Source: Lacrimispora sphenoides JCM 1415 (GTDB taxonomy: Bacteria > Bacillota > Clostridia > Lachnospirales > Lachnospiraceae). Taken from it: 64,000 nucleotides of DNA. Positions 25,874-34,692 of this stretch are shown here, one piece after another (within the stretch, counting starts at the first letter, position 1; each line of letters starts with the position of its first letter). Made by a program: the position numbers and the translations under genes. The stretch spans positions 3,918,501 through 3,982,500 of the forward strand of contig NZ_LT630003.1 in NCBI RefSeq assembly GCF_900105615.1. The letters are read 5' to 3'. The notes under the pieces are model-generated. The model was not told the DNA's origin, made no database searches, and was given only the letters and a program-made list of their open reading frames with translations.

Positions 25874-26404
25874 TTACAAAACAATCCAATATCTCTGTAT
25901 GATACCAGATTCACTTATGCCCACCGTATCATTTACTTCATTTTCCAGTATTCCGCCATTGTCTATAATTACTTTTGAAGAAGCAATGTTTCCTTTATCG
26001 CAAGTCAACAAAACTCTCTCTTCATTTAATTCTTTGCATCTGCATAATATTAATTTTAAAATTTCCTTTGCATATCCGTTTCGTCTTTCCAGGGGTCTTA
26101 CACTATATCCGATATTACCACCATACTTTAGCAAAAACTCTGATAAAGGATGCCGATAATCTATGATTCCAATCAGCCTATTGTCGGAACGTCTAACTGC
26201 TAAATAAACTTCTGAAGGAACATATGCATCTCCATATTTCTTTGATAACCGTTCTTCAAAATTTAGCCATTCATCATATTTATCAACATCTTCCAAGCCA
26301 GCACAACCGTCAAAACTATCATTATTTTTCAGCATTTCTGCTTTATATGCCATTACCTGGTTTTCATACTCTTTAGACGGCGCTACCAATTTCACTCTAT
26401 CCAT
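25874..26404 (-). CDS. GNAT family N-acetyltransferase
   Basis: 176 residues from the ATG at 26404, which follows AAAGGTGG by 7 bases. Conserved GNAT parts: GIIDYRHPLSEFLLKYGGNIGYSVRPLERRNGYAKEIL (acetyl-CoA loop R-R-N-G-Y-A) and ERVLLTCDKGNIASSKVIIDNGG. This block order matches the YjgM/PA4866-like group with a YSVRPxxRxxGYA motif, often of unknown small-molecule substrate. It stands alone downstream of rnfB, with no terminator seen between. Confidence 0.83.
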   Translation of the reverse strand: MDRVKLVAPSKEYENQVMAYKAEMLKNNDSFDGCAGLEDVDKYDEWLNFEERLSKKYGDAYVPSEVYLAVRRSDNRLIGIIDYRHPLSEFLLKYGGNIGYSVRPLERRNGYAKEILKLILCRCKELNEERVLLTCDKGNIASSKVIIDNGGILENEVNDTVGISESGIIQRYWIVL

Positions 26405-26500
26405 AATGCTGCCACCTTTCAATTATTTCTTTCAACATACTTTAAAGTATCTATCCGGCAGAATCCGAACCTTTTTCCAAAACTGATTTACGGGGTTTTC

Positions 26501-27307
26501 TTATTCTTCATGAATGATAGTAATAACCTTTGAAGGGCACTTTTTAACACAAGCCAGACATTGTGTACACTTTTGGTAATCAATCTTTGCCAAATTATTC
26601 TTAACCGTTATGGCATCGAAATTGCACACCTTTTCACACAGCTTGCAGCCAATACAACTCACTGAACAGTGGAGCTTTACTTCCTTGCCTTTTTCCTTTG
26701 TGAAACATGAAACTCTTACATTGGAGGATACTGGGACCAGTTCAATAAGGTTCTTGGGGCAAGCCGGTAAGCATTTACCGCAAGCAGTGCATTTTGCCGG
26801 ATCAATCACCGAAATATTATTTTCAATCCGTATGGCACCGAATTGGCATAGCTTCACGCAGCTTGCAAGACCGATGCAGCCATATGTACATTGCTTTGTG
26901 CCTCCGCCTGCCAGCTGTACGGCAGCGTTGCAATCCAAAATCCCTTGGTAGCTGTATCTGTAGTGCGCAACCGCAACCGAGCCCATGCATTTGACAAAGG
27001 CAACATGCTTTTCAAAGGATTCGGCCTTAACCCCAAGAATAGCGGCAATGTTTTCGGCCGTGCTGGCTCCTCCGACAGGGCATCCATTCAATGGGGCGCG
27101 ACCTTCTACCAATGCCTCGGCAAATGAGTAACAGCCTGCGAAGCCGCATCCGGCGCAGTTTGCTCCGGGCAATGCATCGAGAACTCTCTGCAAGCGTTCA
27201 TCAACCTGTACTTCAAGTTTTTTGCCTGCATAACTGAGCACAAGTCCAAAGATCATGCTAATTGTGCCCATCGCAATAATCGGATTTATAAAAGCGGGGA
27301 AATTCAT
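26501..27307 (-). CDS. rnfB: Rnf electron transport complex subunit B
   Basis: 268 residues. An N-terminal membrane helix (IIAMGTISMIFGLVLSYAG) is followed by the four-cysteine [4Fe-4S] motif GANCAGCGFAGC...NGCPVGG. Then come several ferredoxin-type CxxCxxC clusters: CTYGCIGLASC, CTACGKCLPACPK, CIGCKLCEKVC and CTQCLACVKKCP. RnfB takes electrons from reduced ferredoxin and passes them into the Rnf complex, which reduces NAD+ and pumps Na+ or H+. It is the last gene of the rnfCDGEAB operon, 89 bp behind rnfA. Confidence 0.96.
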   Translation of the reverse strand: MNFPAFINPIIAMGTISMIFGLVLSYAGKKLEVQVDERLQRVLDALPGANCAGCGFAGCYSFAEALVEGRAPLNGCPVGGASTAENIAAILGVKAESFEKHVAFVKCMGSVAVAHYRYSYQGILDCNAAVQLAGGGTKQCTYGCIGLASCVKLCQFGAIRIENNISVIDPAKCTACGKCLPACPKNLIELVPVSSNVRVSCFTKEKGKEVKLHCSVSCIGCKLCEKVCNFDAITVKNNLAKIDYQKCTQCLACVKKCPSKVITIIHEE

Positions 27308-27396
27308 ATAATTTTCTCCTCATATCATTTTTTTGTATGATTATAGTCATAAAGCATCCAGTTCTGTTGAGCCATTAGGTTACTTCTAATACAGTT

Positions 27397-27969
27397 CTAA
27401 AACAGACCATTAAATCCCATAAATGCAATGCTCATTAATCCAGCGATAATAAAGGTAATCGGATATCCTTTAAATATCTTGGGGATATCTGCTTTTTCAA
27501 GCTTTGTACGCAGCCCTGCCAGTAAAAGAATCGCAATAGAAAATCCAACCCCAGCACCAAAGCCGAAGACAACTGATTGAAGCAGCGTATGATTATTCTC
27601 CTGATTAATGATTGCAACACCAAATATCGCGCAGTTAACTGCAATGAGAGGCAGGTACACGCCAAGAGCACGGTGAAGAGCGGGACTGCTTTTTTTTATG
27701 AACATTTCCACAAGCTGAACAAGCGATGCTATAATCAGGATATAAGCCATTGTGGATAGATATTCCACCTCCAATGGCACCAGTATATATCGATAGGTGA
27801 TATGCGTAAAGAAGGCGGACAGTGTAATAACAAAGGTAACAGCCAGGCTCATCCCTATGGAGTTTTCAATTTTATTGGAAACTCCAAAGAAGGAGCAAAC
27901 CCCTAAAAACTGAGCGAGGATAAAGTTATTGACCAAAACCACACCTAAAAACAGAAAAAATAAATCCAT
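27397..27969 (-). CDS. rnfA: Rnf complex integral membrane subunit A
   Basis: 190 residues with six hydrophobic segments. NFILAQFLGVCSFFGVSNKIENSIGM carries the conserved cysteine of RnfA/NqrE that, with its RnfE partner, holds an intramembrane iron-sulfur centre. AVNCAIFGVAIIN near residue 110 supplies the second cysteine. It starts 2 bases after the rnfE stop, consistent with tight co-translation. Confidence 0.96.
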   Translation of the reverse strand: MDLFFLFLGVVLVNNFILAQFLGVCSFFGVSNKIENSIGMSLAVTFVITLSAFFTHITYRYILVPLEVEYLSTMAYILIIASLVQLVEMFIKKSSPALHRALGVYLPLIAVNCAIFGVAIINQENNHTLLQSVVFGFGAGVGFSIAILLLAGLRTKLEKADIPKIFKGYPITFIIAGLMSIAFMGFNGLF

Positions 27970-27971
27970 AC

Positions 27972-28580
27972 TTATTGATCCTCCTTTTTAGGTTTTTCTT
28001 TGTAATAGTTAATGATTGCAATGATAAATGCAATTGTAAAAAAGGCTCCGGGGGCAAAAATCATAATAAGTGTTTTTGGGAATTGCGACGGAAGAACTGT
28101 AATCCCAAAGAAAGTCCCGGCTCCTATAATTTCACGAATACTGCCAATAAGTATAAGAGCAGCCGTAAAGCCTAAGCCCATGAAGAAGCCATCCGCCGTA
28201 GAGTGGAAGACACTATTTTTTGATGCAAAAACCTCTGCTCTTGCAAACGGAATACAGTTTACAACAATCAATGGGATAAATATACCTAAGGATTTATCAA
28301 GATCAGGAAAATACGCACTTATGATAAGCTGAAGTATGGTAACGAAACCAGCTGTAATAGAAACTAAAAGAGGTAGTCTGACTTTTTCGGGCAGAACGTT
28401 CCGCAAAGAAGAAATCACCATGCTTGAAAACGTCATGACCAATGTTGTAGAAACACCCATACCCAAGCCATTTGATGCACTCGTGGTGACCGCAAGAGTC
28501 GGACACAGACCAATAAGTTGGACAAATACAGGATTTTCACGAATAATCCCGTTGAAAGCTATTTTTTTAAGATTGCTCAT
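27972..28580 (-). CDS. rnfE: Rnf complex integral membrane subunit E
   Basis: 202 residues, homologous to RnfA with inverted topology. NPVFVQLIGLCPTLAVTTSASNGLGMG near residue 16 and IVVNCIPFARAEVFASKN near residue 105 hold the two conserved cysteines. The charged tail (NYYKEKPKKEDQ) is cytoplasmic. Its start overlaps the rnfG stop by 14 bases. Confidence 0.96.
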   Translation of the reverse strand: MSNLKKIAFNGIIRENPVFVQLIGLCPTLAVTTSASNGLGMGVSTTLVMTFSSMVISSLRNVLPEKVRLPLLVSITAGFVTILQLIISAYFPDLDKSLGIFIPLIVVNCIPFARAEVFASKNSVFHSTADGFFMGLGFTAALILIGSIREIIGAGTFFGITVLPSQFPKTLIMIFAPGAFFTIAFIIAIINYYKEKPKKEDQ

Positions 28581-29145
28581 TATTTTCCTCCTCTATGAAT
28601 GTGACAATTTCAGCGGCATTATTTATTCCTTGTACCATTGCTTTAGAAGTTATGGTTGCACCTGTGATCGCTTGTACTTCCGTTTCTTTTGCGGGATTCT
28701 TTACAATGTCGATCGGAAAACCGGACCAGCCTTCAAAGCGGCTTGTAAATTCCGGTTTTGCAGCCATATCGCCAAGGCCAGGTGTTTCATTTGATTTTAA
28801 AATACGATAGCTTGTCAAGGATATGCTAGCATCAAATCCTACCATTATCAAAATTTCTCCCCCATACCCTTTCGGTGTAACGGTTACAACATATCCAACC
28901 TTGCTTCCGGATATATCCAGGCCTCTTTCCACCATTTTTACAGATGGCACGTTATCTTTTGTGATGTCAACTGTTTCAAAGGTTGTTGCAGAGGGCAATA
29001 ATATTTGCTTTGCTAAAAGCAATTCCTTCTCTAATTGTGCCTGAATAGGCTCTTCGGTAACATAGTGTACAACGCCTAACAGGGCGGCAATGATTACTGT
29101 CGTCGTGAATAAAAACAATGCCTGCTTTATAACAGATTTGAACAT
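28567..29145 (-). CDS. rnfG: Rnf complex subunit G (FMN-binding)
   Basis: 192 residues. One N-terminal membrane helix (ALFLFTTTVIIAALLGVVHYV) anchors an extracytoplasmic FMN-binding domain. AITGATITSKAMVQGIN near residue 165 is the family's (S/T)GAT motif, in which the second threonine covalently holds FMN through a phosphoester. Its start overlaps the rnfD stop by one base. Confidence 0.95.
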   Translation of the reverse strand: MFKSVIKQALFLFTTTVIIAALLGVVHYVTEEPIQAQLEKELLLAKQILLPSATTFETVDITKDNVPSVKMVERGLDISGSKVGYVVTVTPKGYGGEILIMVGFDASISLTSYRILKSNETPGLGDMAAKPEFTSRFEGWSGFPIDIVKNPAKETEVQAITGATITSKAMVQGINNAAEIVTFIEEENNEQS

Positions 29146-30080
29146 TATTTTCCACCTCCATATACATGAGGCACCGTAATTTTATCTATATATGGGACAA
29201 CAAGATTCATAATCAGAATAGAATAGCAGACACCTTCCGGATATCCGCCGTAGAACCGGATGAGAATGGCGAGTACTCCGCAACCAATTCCCATAATGAA
29301 TTGCCCTTTCGGATGAATGGGGGCCGAAGCATAATCGGTGGCCATAAAAAACGCACCCAGCATCAAACCGCCAGTGAGAAGTTCATACAGCGGATAGGAA
29401 GCATCAAATCCAGGGCGTTTTATTATTGACGCAAGGAGGAAGAATGCTGCAATAAAAGAAACCGGGGTTCTCCATGAAATGACACCGCGTACAATGAGGT
29501 AAATGCCACCTAAAATAATTGCAATCGTACATACCTCCCCAAGGCTGCCGCCATTAAAGCCGAAAAGGGCATTGAAATAATCAATTGAGGCCGGTATGAA
29601 ACCGCCTTCCTCCATGCGCCCAAGAGGTGTTGCTCCTGAGGTGGCATCGATCGACCAGGTTGTCATTTGTACAGGGTAAGAAGTCAATAAAAATGCTCTG
29701 GCAGCCAGTGCCGGGTTCATAAAATTATGCCCCAGCCCACCAAACAACATCTTGACAATAATAATTGCGAAGAAGCCGCCGACAACTGGCAGCCAGAAGG
29801 GAACCGTATATGGTAAATTCATTGCCAGCAATAAGCCTGTAACGACGGCGCTGCCATCCCGAATGGTTATTGGCTTTTTTGCTATTTTTTCGAATAACCA
29901 TTCAGCAGATACACACGCTGTCACAGATAAAACAATTGTAATAAGTGCTCTTATACCAAAGAAATAAACTCCTGCAATGCATGCGGGCAAAAGTGCGATG
30001 ACTACATCATACATGATTTTTTCAATGGTAGCTTCGGAGCGTATATGAGGATTAGCTGAAACTAATATTTTTTTTGACAT
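29145..30080 (-). CDS. rnfD: Rnf complex integral membrane subunit D (FMN-binding)
   Basis: 311 residues with about nine hydrophobic segments. FGGLGHNFMNPALAARAFLL and the flavinylation motif SIDATSGATPLGR near residue 150 are characteristic. HPKGQFIMGIGCGVLAI and YPEGVCYSILIMNLVVPYID follow near the C-terminus. RnfD with RnfG provides covalently bound FMN for electron transfer across the membrane. It lies 9 bases after rnfC. Confidence 0.96.
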   Translation of the reverse strand: MSKKILVSANPHIRSEATIEKIMYDVVIALLPACIAGVYFFGIRALITIVLSVTACVSAEWLFEKIAKKPITIRDGSAVVTGLLLAMNLPYTVPFWLPVVGGFFAIIIVKMLFGGLGHNFMNPALAARAFLLTSYPVQMTTWSIDATSGATPLGRMEEGGFIPASIDYFNALFGFNGGSLGEVCTIAIILGGIYLIVRGVISWRTPVSFIAAFFLLASIIKRPGFDASYPLYELLTGGLMLGAFFMATDYASAPIHPKGQFIMGIGCGVLAILIRFYGGYPEGVCYSILIMNLVVPYIDKITVPHVYGGGK

Positions 30081-30089
30081 TGATTTTAA

Positions 30090-31421
30090 TCATCCTTTAT
30101 TCTTTTTTTGTGAAAGCAATTGTCTTCTCTTCTTTTTAATGGTCTGCGTCAAGTGCCTTTTAGAGGGGCATACATAGGAACAACTGCCGCATTCAATGCA
30201 TTCCATCCCATTATTATGAACAAAGTTATCTACTTCGCGGTGGATCACAAATTGATTGAGCGCATACGGCATAAGCCCAATGGGGCAACAAGCCACACAG
30301 CGGCCGCATCGGATGCAATTTCTTTCAGGAGGTATTTCTGCCTCTTCTGCTGCAAAAAGAAGAATACCGGATGTTGTTTTCATGACAGGTATTTTCAGCT
30401 TATATGTAGATATTCCCATCATTGGGCCACCCACTATAATTTTTGATGGTTCGACATTCAATCCGCCGATATCCTCAACGATTTCGTCAATGGGCGTTCC
30501 AAGTCTGATTTTATAGTTGCCCGGTTTTTTTATCGCACTGCCTGCAAAGGTAACAACCTTGCGCATCAAAGGGCGTCCTCTTACAATTGCACGATGGATT
30601 GCAACCGCAGTATCCACATTGATCACCAAAACACCGGAACTTGCAGGGAGCTTTCCTTTTTCCACCTCACGGCCGGTACAGGCTTGAATCAATTGTTTTT
30701 CGCTGCCTTGAGGATATTTTGTTTTTATTGTAAGAACTTTTATTTTGTTATGGCCCTCACATGCCTTTTTTATAGCATCTATTGCTTTCGGCTTATTGTC
30801 TTCAATTGCAATAATGGCTACAGCCGTCGGCAATAGCTTTAGTATGATCTCTATACCAATGACAATTTTTTCTGACTCCTCCAGCATAACCCGATAATCA
30901 GTTGTCAGGTACGGCTCGCATTCCGCTCCGTTTATAAGGACTTTATCAATGATCATATCCTTAGGCGGCGATAGCTTCACATGGGTTGGGAAGCCTGCTC
31001 CTCCCAAGCCGACTATTCCAGCCTCTCGAATTATTTTCAAAATCTCATCATTGGTATAGCTGTTATAATCTTTGGGTTTAGAAATTGTAGGGTGCTCTTC
31101 ATAGAGACCATCATTTTCTACAATAACAGCGTTTGAAACAATTCCGGCAGGGGTAAGCACCTTTTTAATCGCGTCTACAGTACCCGAAACGCTTGTGTGA
31201 ATTGGAGAAGAAATAAAACCTTCCGCATCTCCAACTTTTTGTCCCAGAAGCACATGCTCACCAACAGATACAACAGGCTGGCATGGAACACCTATGCTTT
31301 GCACCATAGGATATACCATTTTAGAACCGACTCTGGGGAGTATTACTTGTATTGCTTTGTCATCCGTGTGGTGTTTCTCACCTTTTGGATGAATTCCTCT
31401 TTTAAAAGTAGGCAATCTCAT
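30090..31421 (-). CDS. rnfC: Rnf complex subunit C (NADH-binding)
   Basis: 443 residues. The NuoF-like domain has GLGGAGFPTHVKLSPPKD and NGAECEPYLTTDYRVMLEE (NADH/FMN region). Two [4Fe-4S] sites follow: CIRCGRCVACCPIGLMP near residue 370 and CIECGSCSYVCPSKRHL near residue 410. RnfC is the peripheral subunit where NAD+ is reduced. GGAG stands 7 bases before the ATG. It is the first gene of the operon, with a promoter at 31466-31494 and tandem repeats just upstream. Confidence 0.96.
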   Translation of the reverse strand: MRLPTFKRGIHPKGEKHHTDDKAIQVILPRVGSKMVYPMVQSIGVPCQPVVSVGEHVLLGQKVGDAEGFISSPIHTSVSGTVDAIKKVLTPAGIVSNAVIVENDGLYEEHPTISKPKDYNSYTNDEILKIIREAGIVGLGGAGFPTHVKLSPPKDMIIDKVLINGAECEPYLTTDYRVMLEESEKIVIGIEIILKLLPTAVAIIAIEDNKPKAIDAIKKACEGHNKIKVLTIKTKYPQGSEKQLIQACTGREVEKGKLPASSGVLVINVDTAVAIHRAIVRGRPLMRKVVTFAGSAIKKPGNYKIRLGTPIDEIVEDIGGLNVEPSKIIVGGPMMGISTYKLKIPVMKTTSGILLFAAEEAEIPPERNCIRCGRCVACCPIGLMPYALNQFVIHREVDNFVHNNGMECIECGSCSYVCPSKRHLTQTIKKKRRQLLSQKKNKG

Positions 31422-31465
31422 AATTTCACTCCAAGTCTTTCTGTTTTTTTTAACTCTCGCTAAAT

Positions 31466-31494
31466 ATTATAACATATCATCAAAAAGATAACAA
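31466..31494 (-). promoter_or_regulatory. rnfCDGEAB promoter
   Basis: On the minus strand TTGTTA (31489-31494), a 17-base spacer and a perfect TATAAT (31466-31471). The start is expected near 31459, giving a leader of about 38 bases before rnfC. Confidence 0.75.
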
Positions 31495-31510
31495 TTTCGT
31501 TAATAAGTTC

Positions 31511-31590
31511 ACAAAATGTTGCAAAATACTACAAAGTGTTGCAAATTATCATAAGATGCTGCAAATTACCACAAAATGCAATAAATTACC
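31511..31590. repeat. Four 20-bp tandem repeats upstream of the rnf promoter
   Basis: Four exactly 20-base units (31511, 31531, 31551, 31571) with a common pattern ACAAAATGTTGCAAATTACC and a few substitutions each. Twenty bases is about two helical turns, so equivalent positions fall on the same DNA face. The array ends 16 bp from the -35 box. Confidence 0.85.
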
Positions 31591-31630
31591 ACAAAAAAAA
31601 CCACTGTAAAGCTATAAACTCTACAGTGGT
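31591..31630 (-). terminator. Terminator of the RseC-like gene
   Basis: ACCACTGTA / TACAGTGGT (31600-31608 and 31622-31630), followed on the minus strand by TTTTTTTTG. It begins 6 bases past the stop at 31636 and insulates the rnf operon. Confidence 0.85.
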
Positions 31631-31635
31631 AATTT

Positions 31636-32091
31636 TTAATATTCTTTTTCTTCTTCCGGGTCGTCTTCCAAGTCATTTGAAATAATTGCTGTTGCTACCG
31701 GAAATGTCGTATGACTCTTAATCAGCGGATCTGCCAGGCGGATACACAAATAGCTTAATAATAAAAAGCTTACCCCTATAGCGGCTGTAACCGGCTCCCG
31801 CAGGCTTTCTGAAACCAAGCCCGGTGTAATCAGCCAGCCAAGCAAAATACCAATTATAAAAGCCATAAGCGGTATACCGTAAAAAATAACAGCACCTGCC
31901 AAAATAGTTTCCTTCATATCAACAGATACATAGTCTCCAACAGAAGCGTTACAGGTATTTTCAATTTCTATTGTCATGTCAGACCGTTTGTGCGCATCAC
32001 ATGCTTTACACTCACCGCAGCTTGTAAGTGGGAACATTTTCACGCACATGCTCTTTCCTGATAATTTTGTTACCAAACCTTTCTCAGTCAT
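31636..32091 (-). CDS. SoxR-reducing system RseC family membrane protein
   Basis: 151 residues from the ATG at 32091, which follows GAGGAGG by 8 bases (an upstream in-frame codon at 32127 lacks this). The N-terminal domain has the conserved cysteine cluster TSCGECKACDAHKRSD near residue 25. Two membrane helices follow (LAGAVIFYGIPLMAFIIGILLGW and VTAAIGVSFLLLSYLCIRL). The tail is acidic (DLEDDPEEEKE). RseC/RsxC-linked proteins in E. coli accompany the Rsx (Rnf-homologous) complex that keeps SoxR reduced. Its position just upstream of rnfC, same strand, fits a role with Rnf. Its own terminator suggests separate transcription. Confidence 0.85.
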   Translation of the reverse strand: MTEKGLVTKLSGKSMCVKMFPLTSCGECKACDAHKRSDMTIEIENTCNASVGDYVSVDMKETILAGAVIFYGIPLMAFIIGILLGWLITPGLVSESLREPVTAAIGVSFLLLSYLCIRLADPLIKSHTTFPVATAIISNDLEDDPEEEKEY

Positions 32092-32200
32092 TACAAAAAC
32101 CTCCTCAGCTTTTGTATAGAATATCATTTATTTTTTTAAACGGCAAATTTTTGTTGTTATCATCCAGATGCTTACTCTTAGCTGCTTAGGTTCTCTTATT

Positions 32201-33070
32201 CTATATTTCGACTTCCGTTAAGGTTAAATTCATCGCTCTCCCTCCGACCTTGACTTCAAAAATTTCATTTTCCTTTACAGCTAAAGACACTCGGATTTCA
32301 GATGGCCTTTTCATAGAATAACCTTGTTCAAAAACAATGTGTGAAGCCTGCTCCTCGTTGATTTTTCCATAGTGGTACAAATAACAACCAAGTGCACCGC
32401 TCGATGTTCCTGTGGCTGATTCCTCCGGGATACCATATAAGGGAGCAAAGTTTCTACAATAAGCGTTAGCGCCATATAAGGATTTCAAAGAAAAAACATG
32501 GTATCCGACAGTATTGTACTTCTGGCTGATTTCTTTTACTTTTTTCATATCAGGTCTGATCGCATCTAAAATCTCAATGCTTCTTACAGGAACCATAATA
32601 TCCCGAAGCCCTGTTGATACAACTTGAACCAACAAGTCTGCTGAAATTTGGGAAGTACTGATGTTTAAGGAATCTGCTACTTCATCTTTATCTATAATTT
32701 CTGAAAATACAGGAATCGATTGATCCATCATAACAAAATTATCGTTGTGAATTTCAATGCCAAGTATTCCTGCTCTGGTTTCTTGCTCATACTTCCCTTG
32801 TTTTAACAAATTTAGACTTGACATTGCATAGAAGGTGGCAATCGTAGCATGACCACATAAGTCCACCTCTTCATTCGGTGTAAAGAATCTCACTTTAAAA
32901 TCTGCCGCGTTTGATTGTAATACAAAAGCAGTTTCACTGAATCCAAGAACAGCGGCAATTTTTCTCATTTCTTCCTCAGATAATGAATCTGCATTCATAA
33001 CAACACCTGCTGGGTTTCCGCCTTCTTTTGTTTTAGCAAAAGAATTTAATGTGTATACGTTTATTTTCAT
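32201..33070 (-). CDS. PhzF family isomerase/epimerase-fold protein
   Basis: 289 residues. NSFAKTKEGGNPAGVVMNAD, LGFSETAFVLQ (catalytic Glu near residue 46), FTPNEEVDLCGHATIAT and SATGTSSGALGCYLYHYG are the PhzF/DAP-epimerase-fold blocks. The family includes trans-2,3-dihydro-3-hydroxyanthranilate isomerase (phenazine pathway) but most members, like this one in a genome segment without phenazine genes, have unknown substrates. It follows rlmD by 18 bp on the same strand, so co-transcription is likely. Confidence 0.88.
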   Translation of the reverse strand: MKINVYTLNSFAKTKEGGNPAGVVMNADSLSEEEMRKIAAVLGFSETAFVLQSNAADFKVRFFTPNEEVDLCGHATIATFYAMSSLNLLKQGKYEQETRAGILGIEIHNDNFVMMDQSIPVFSEIIDKDEVADSLNISTSQISADLLVQVVSTGLRDIMVPVRSIEILDAIRPDMKKVKEISQKYNTVGYHVFSLKSLYGANAYCRNFAPLYGIPEESATGTSSGALGCYLYHYGKINEEQASHIVFEQGYSMKRPSEIRVSLAVKENEIFEVKVGGRAMNLTLTEVEI

Positions 33071-33088
33071 ATATTTCCAAGCTCCAAT

Positions 33089-34459
33089 TTATGGTATATT
33101 ACGACTTAATCCGACAACTACTTCTGTATGCAACGCCTGAGGAAACATGTCACACCCTCTGACCTTCTCCACCTCATACCCTCTCTCAGCCAGGTATTTC
33201 ATATCTCTTGCCAATGTAGCGGAATCACAGCTCACATACACCACTCTCTTCGGCGCCATCTTCACAATGGTATTTAAACACGCTTCATCACAGCCCTTTC
33301 TGGGAGGATCCACCACAATAACATCCGCATGCACATGATTCTTCTCATACTGCTTGGGCAGAACTTCTTCCGCCTTCCCCACAAAGAACTCCACGTTATC
33401 CAATCCATTTAATCTGGCATTCTCCCTGGCATCCTCAATGGCCTGAGGCACGATCTCTACTCCATACACCTTTTTTGCCTTTTGTGCCAGGAAAAGCGAG
33501 ATGGTTCCAATCCCGCAGTAAAGATCCCAAACCGTTTCCCCTCCGGTAAGTCCTGCATACTCAAGAGCAGTGCCATAGAGCTTTTCCGTCTGCACCGGAT
33601 TCACCTGATAAAAAGAAAGAGGAGAAATGCGGTATTTCACATCGCCGATATAATCCGTAATATAACCTGGTCCATAAAGGTTTTCCACCCGGTCCCCTAA
33701 GATCACATTGGTTCTATCCTTATTGATATTAAAAGAAATACTGGTCATACCCGGAATTTCCAGTAGACGATTCACCAGTTCCCCGCTGTGAGGCAGGCTT
33801 TTTCCATTAATAACCTGACAGACCATAAGTTCACCGGTACGAAACCCTTTACGGATCAGGGTATGACGGATCAGCCCCTTGTGAGTGGCTTCGTCATAAG
33901 GCATAAGGTGATACCGCTCCATATGCGCTTTGATCCGGCTTAGGACCTCCCGGTTTTCCTCTGTTCCCAGAAGACAATCCTCACAGTCTATGATCGAATG
34001 GGTGCGTCCCGCATAAAATCCCACAATGATGTTCCCATCCTTATCCAGTCCCCATGGAAACTGTGCCTTATTCCTATATCTCCATGGCTCGTCCATCCCC
34101 ATGATAGGCAGCATGGGAACTTCAGTAAAACCGCCGATCCTGGTAATATTGTTATAAATCTTCCGTTCTTTATACCGAAGCTGTTCTTCATAATCCATTG
34201 CCTGAAGTTGACAGCCGCCGCAGGGCCCTGCAACCGGACATTTGGGTGTCACACGGTTTACAGACGGCTCTGTGATCCGCTCCAGCTTTGCAAACCCATA
34301 GGACTTCTTGGTTTTCATCACCTTTGCCTGGGCCTTATCTCCTATAACTGTATCCTTAATAAACCAGGTAAATCCATCGGTTTTACCGATGCCTTCCCCG
34401 GTTTCGCTCATATCCTCAATCACTACCTCTATCCGATCATTCTTCTTCCACTCTGCCAT
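33089..34459 (-). CDS. rlmD: 23S rRNA (uracil-C5)-methyltransferase, RlmD/RumA family
   Basis: 456 residues from the second of two adjacent ATGs (34459), which is 5 bases after GGAGG; other in-frame codons extend to 34504 without a signal. A TRAM RNA-binding domain (about 1-65) is followed by a four-cysteine [4Fe-4S] region (CPVAGPCGGCQLQ, then CEDC), a SAM-binding motif (VWDLYCGIGTISLFLA) and VVDPPRKGCDEACL. CDSATLARD holds the catalytic cysteine. It methylates uracil in 23S rRNA (U1939 or U747 in RlmD/RlmCD homologues). The exact target in this lineage is not certain. Confidence 0.88.
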   Translation of the reverse strand: MAEWKKNDRIEVVIEDMSETGEGIGKTDGFTWFIKDTVIGDKAQAKVMKTKKSYGFAKLERITEPSVNRVTPKCPVAGPCGGCQLQAMDYEEQLRYKERKIYNNITRIGGFTEVPMLPIMGMDEPWRYRNKAQFPWGLDKDGNIIVGFYAGRTHSIIDCEDCLLGTEENREVLSRIKAHMERYHLMPYDEATHKGLIRHTLIRKGFRTGELMVCQVINGKSLPHSGELVNRLLEIPGMTSISFNINKDRTNVILGDRVENLYGPGYITDYIGDVKYRISPLSFYQVNPVQTEKLYGTALEYAGLTGGETVWDLYCGIGTISLFLAQKAKKVYGVEIVPQAIEDARENARLNGLDNVEFFVGKAEEVLPKQYEKNHVHADVIVVDPPRKGCDEACLNTIVKMAPKRVVYVSCDSATLARDMKYLAERGYEVEKVRGCDMFPQALHTEVVVGLSRNIP

Positions 34460-34623
34460 CATAACCTCCAGTTTCTGCATACCCGCGCCCAGGCTGATTA
34501 TCACGCCTTGTCCGAAGCATTTCCAGGCTCAAAACCCCATGAAGCCGGTATCATATACACATCTTGAACTTATTGTAACTTCTTTTTCCACAAGAAGCAA
34601 GAAAACCTTTTACGGCCTGTGGA

Positions 34624-34688
34624 CAAAAAAACGGGAGCAGGGTGGATCCGGCAAGACGCTCCGTCTTCCTTTCTCTCCCAGCTCCCGG
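34624..34688 (-). terminator. Terminator of the DbpA-tail DEAD-box helicase gene
   Basis: CGGGAGC / GCTCCCG (34632-34638 and 34681-34687), extended by GGG/CCC and an inner GACG-ctc-CGTC stem. On the minus strand it is followed by TTTTTTTG. It starts 5 bases past the stop. Confidence 0.85.
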
Positions 34689-34692
34689 AAAT

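Noticed and set aside
31511..31590. Possible CRISPR array
   Set aside because: The repeats are contiguous without spacers and no cas genes are near.
34547..34563. Similarity to a Nextera/Tn5 mosaic end (AGATGTGTATA on the minus strand)
   Set aside because: Only about 11 bases match and the following bases differ; it lies in an ordinary intergenic gap, so chance is likelier than an adapter artefact.
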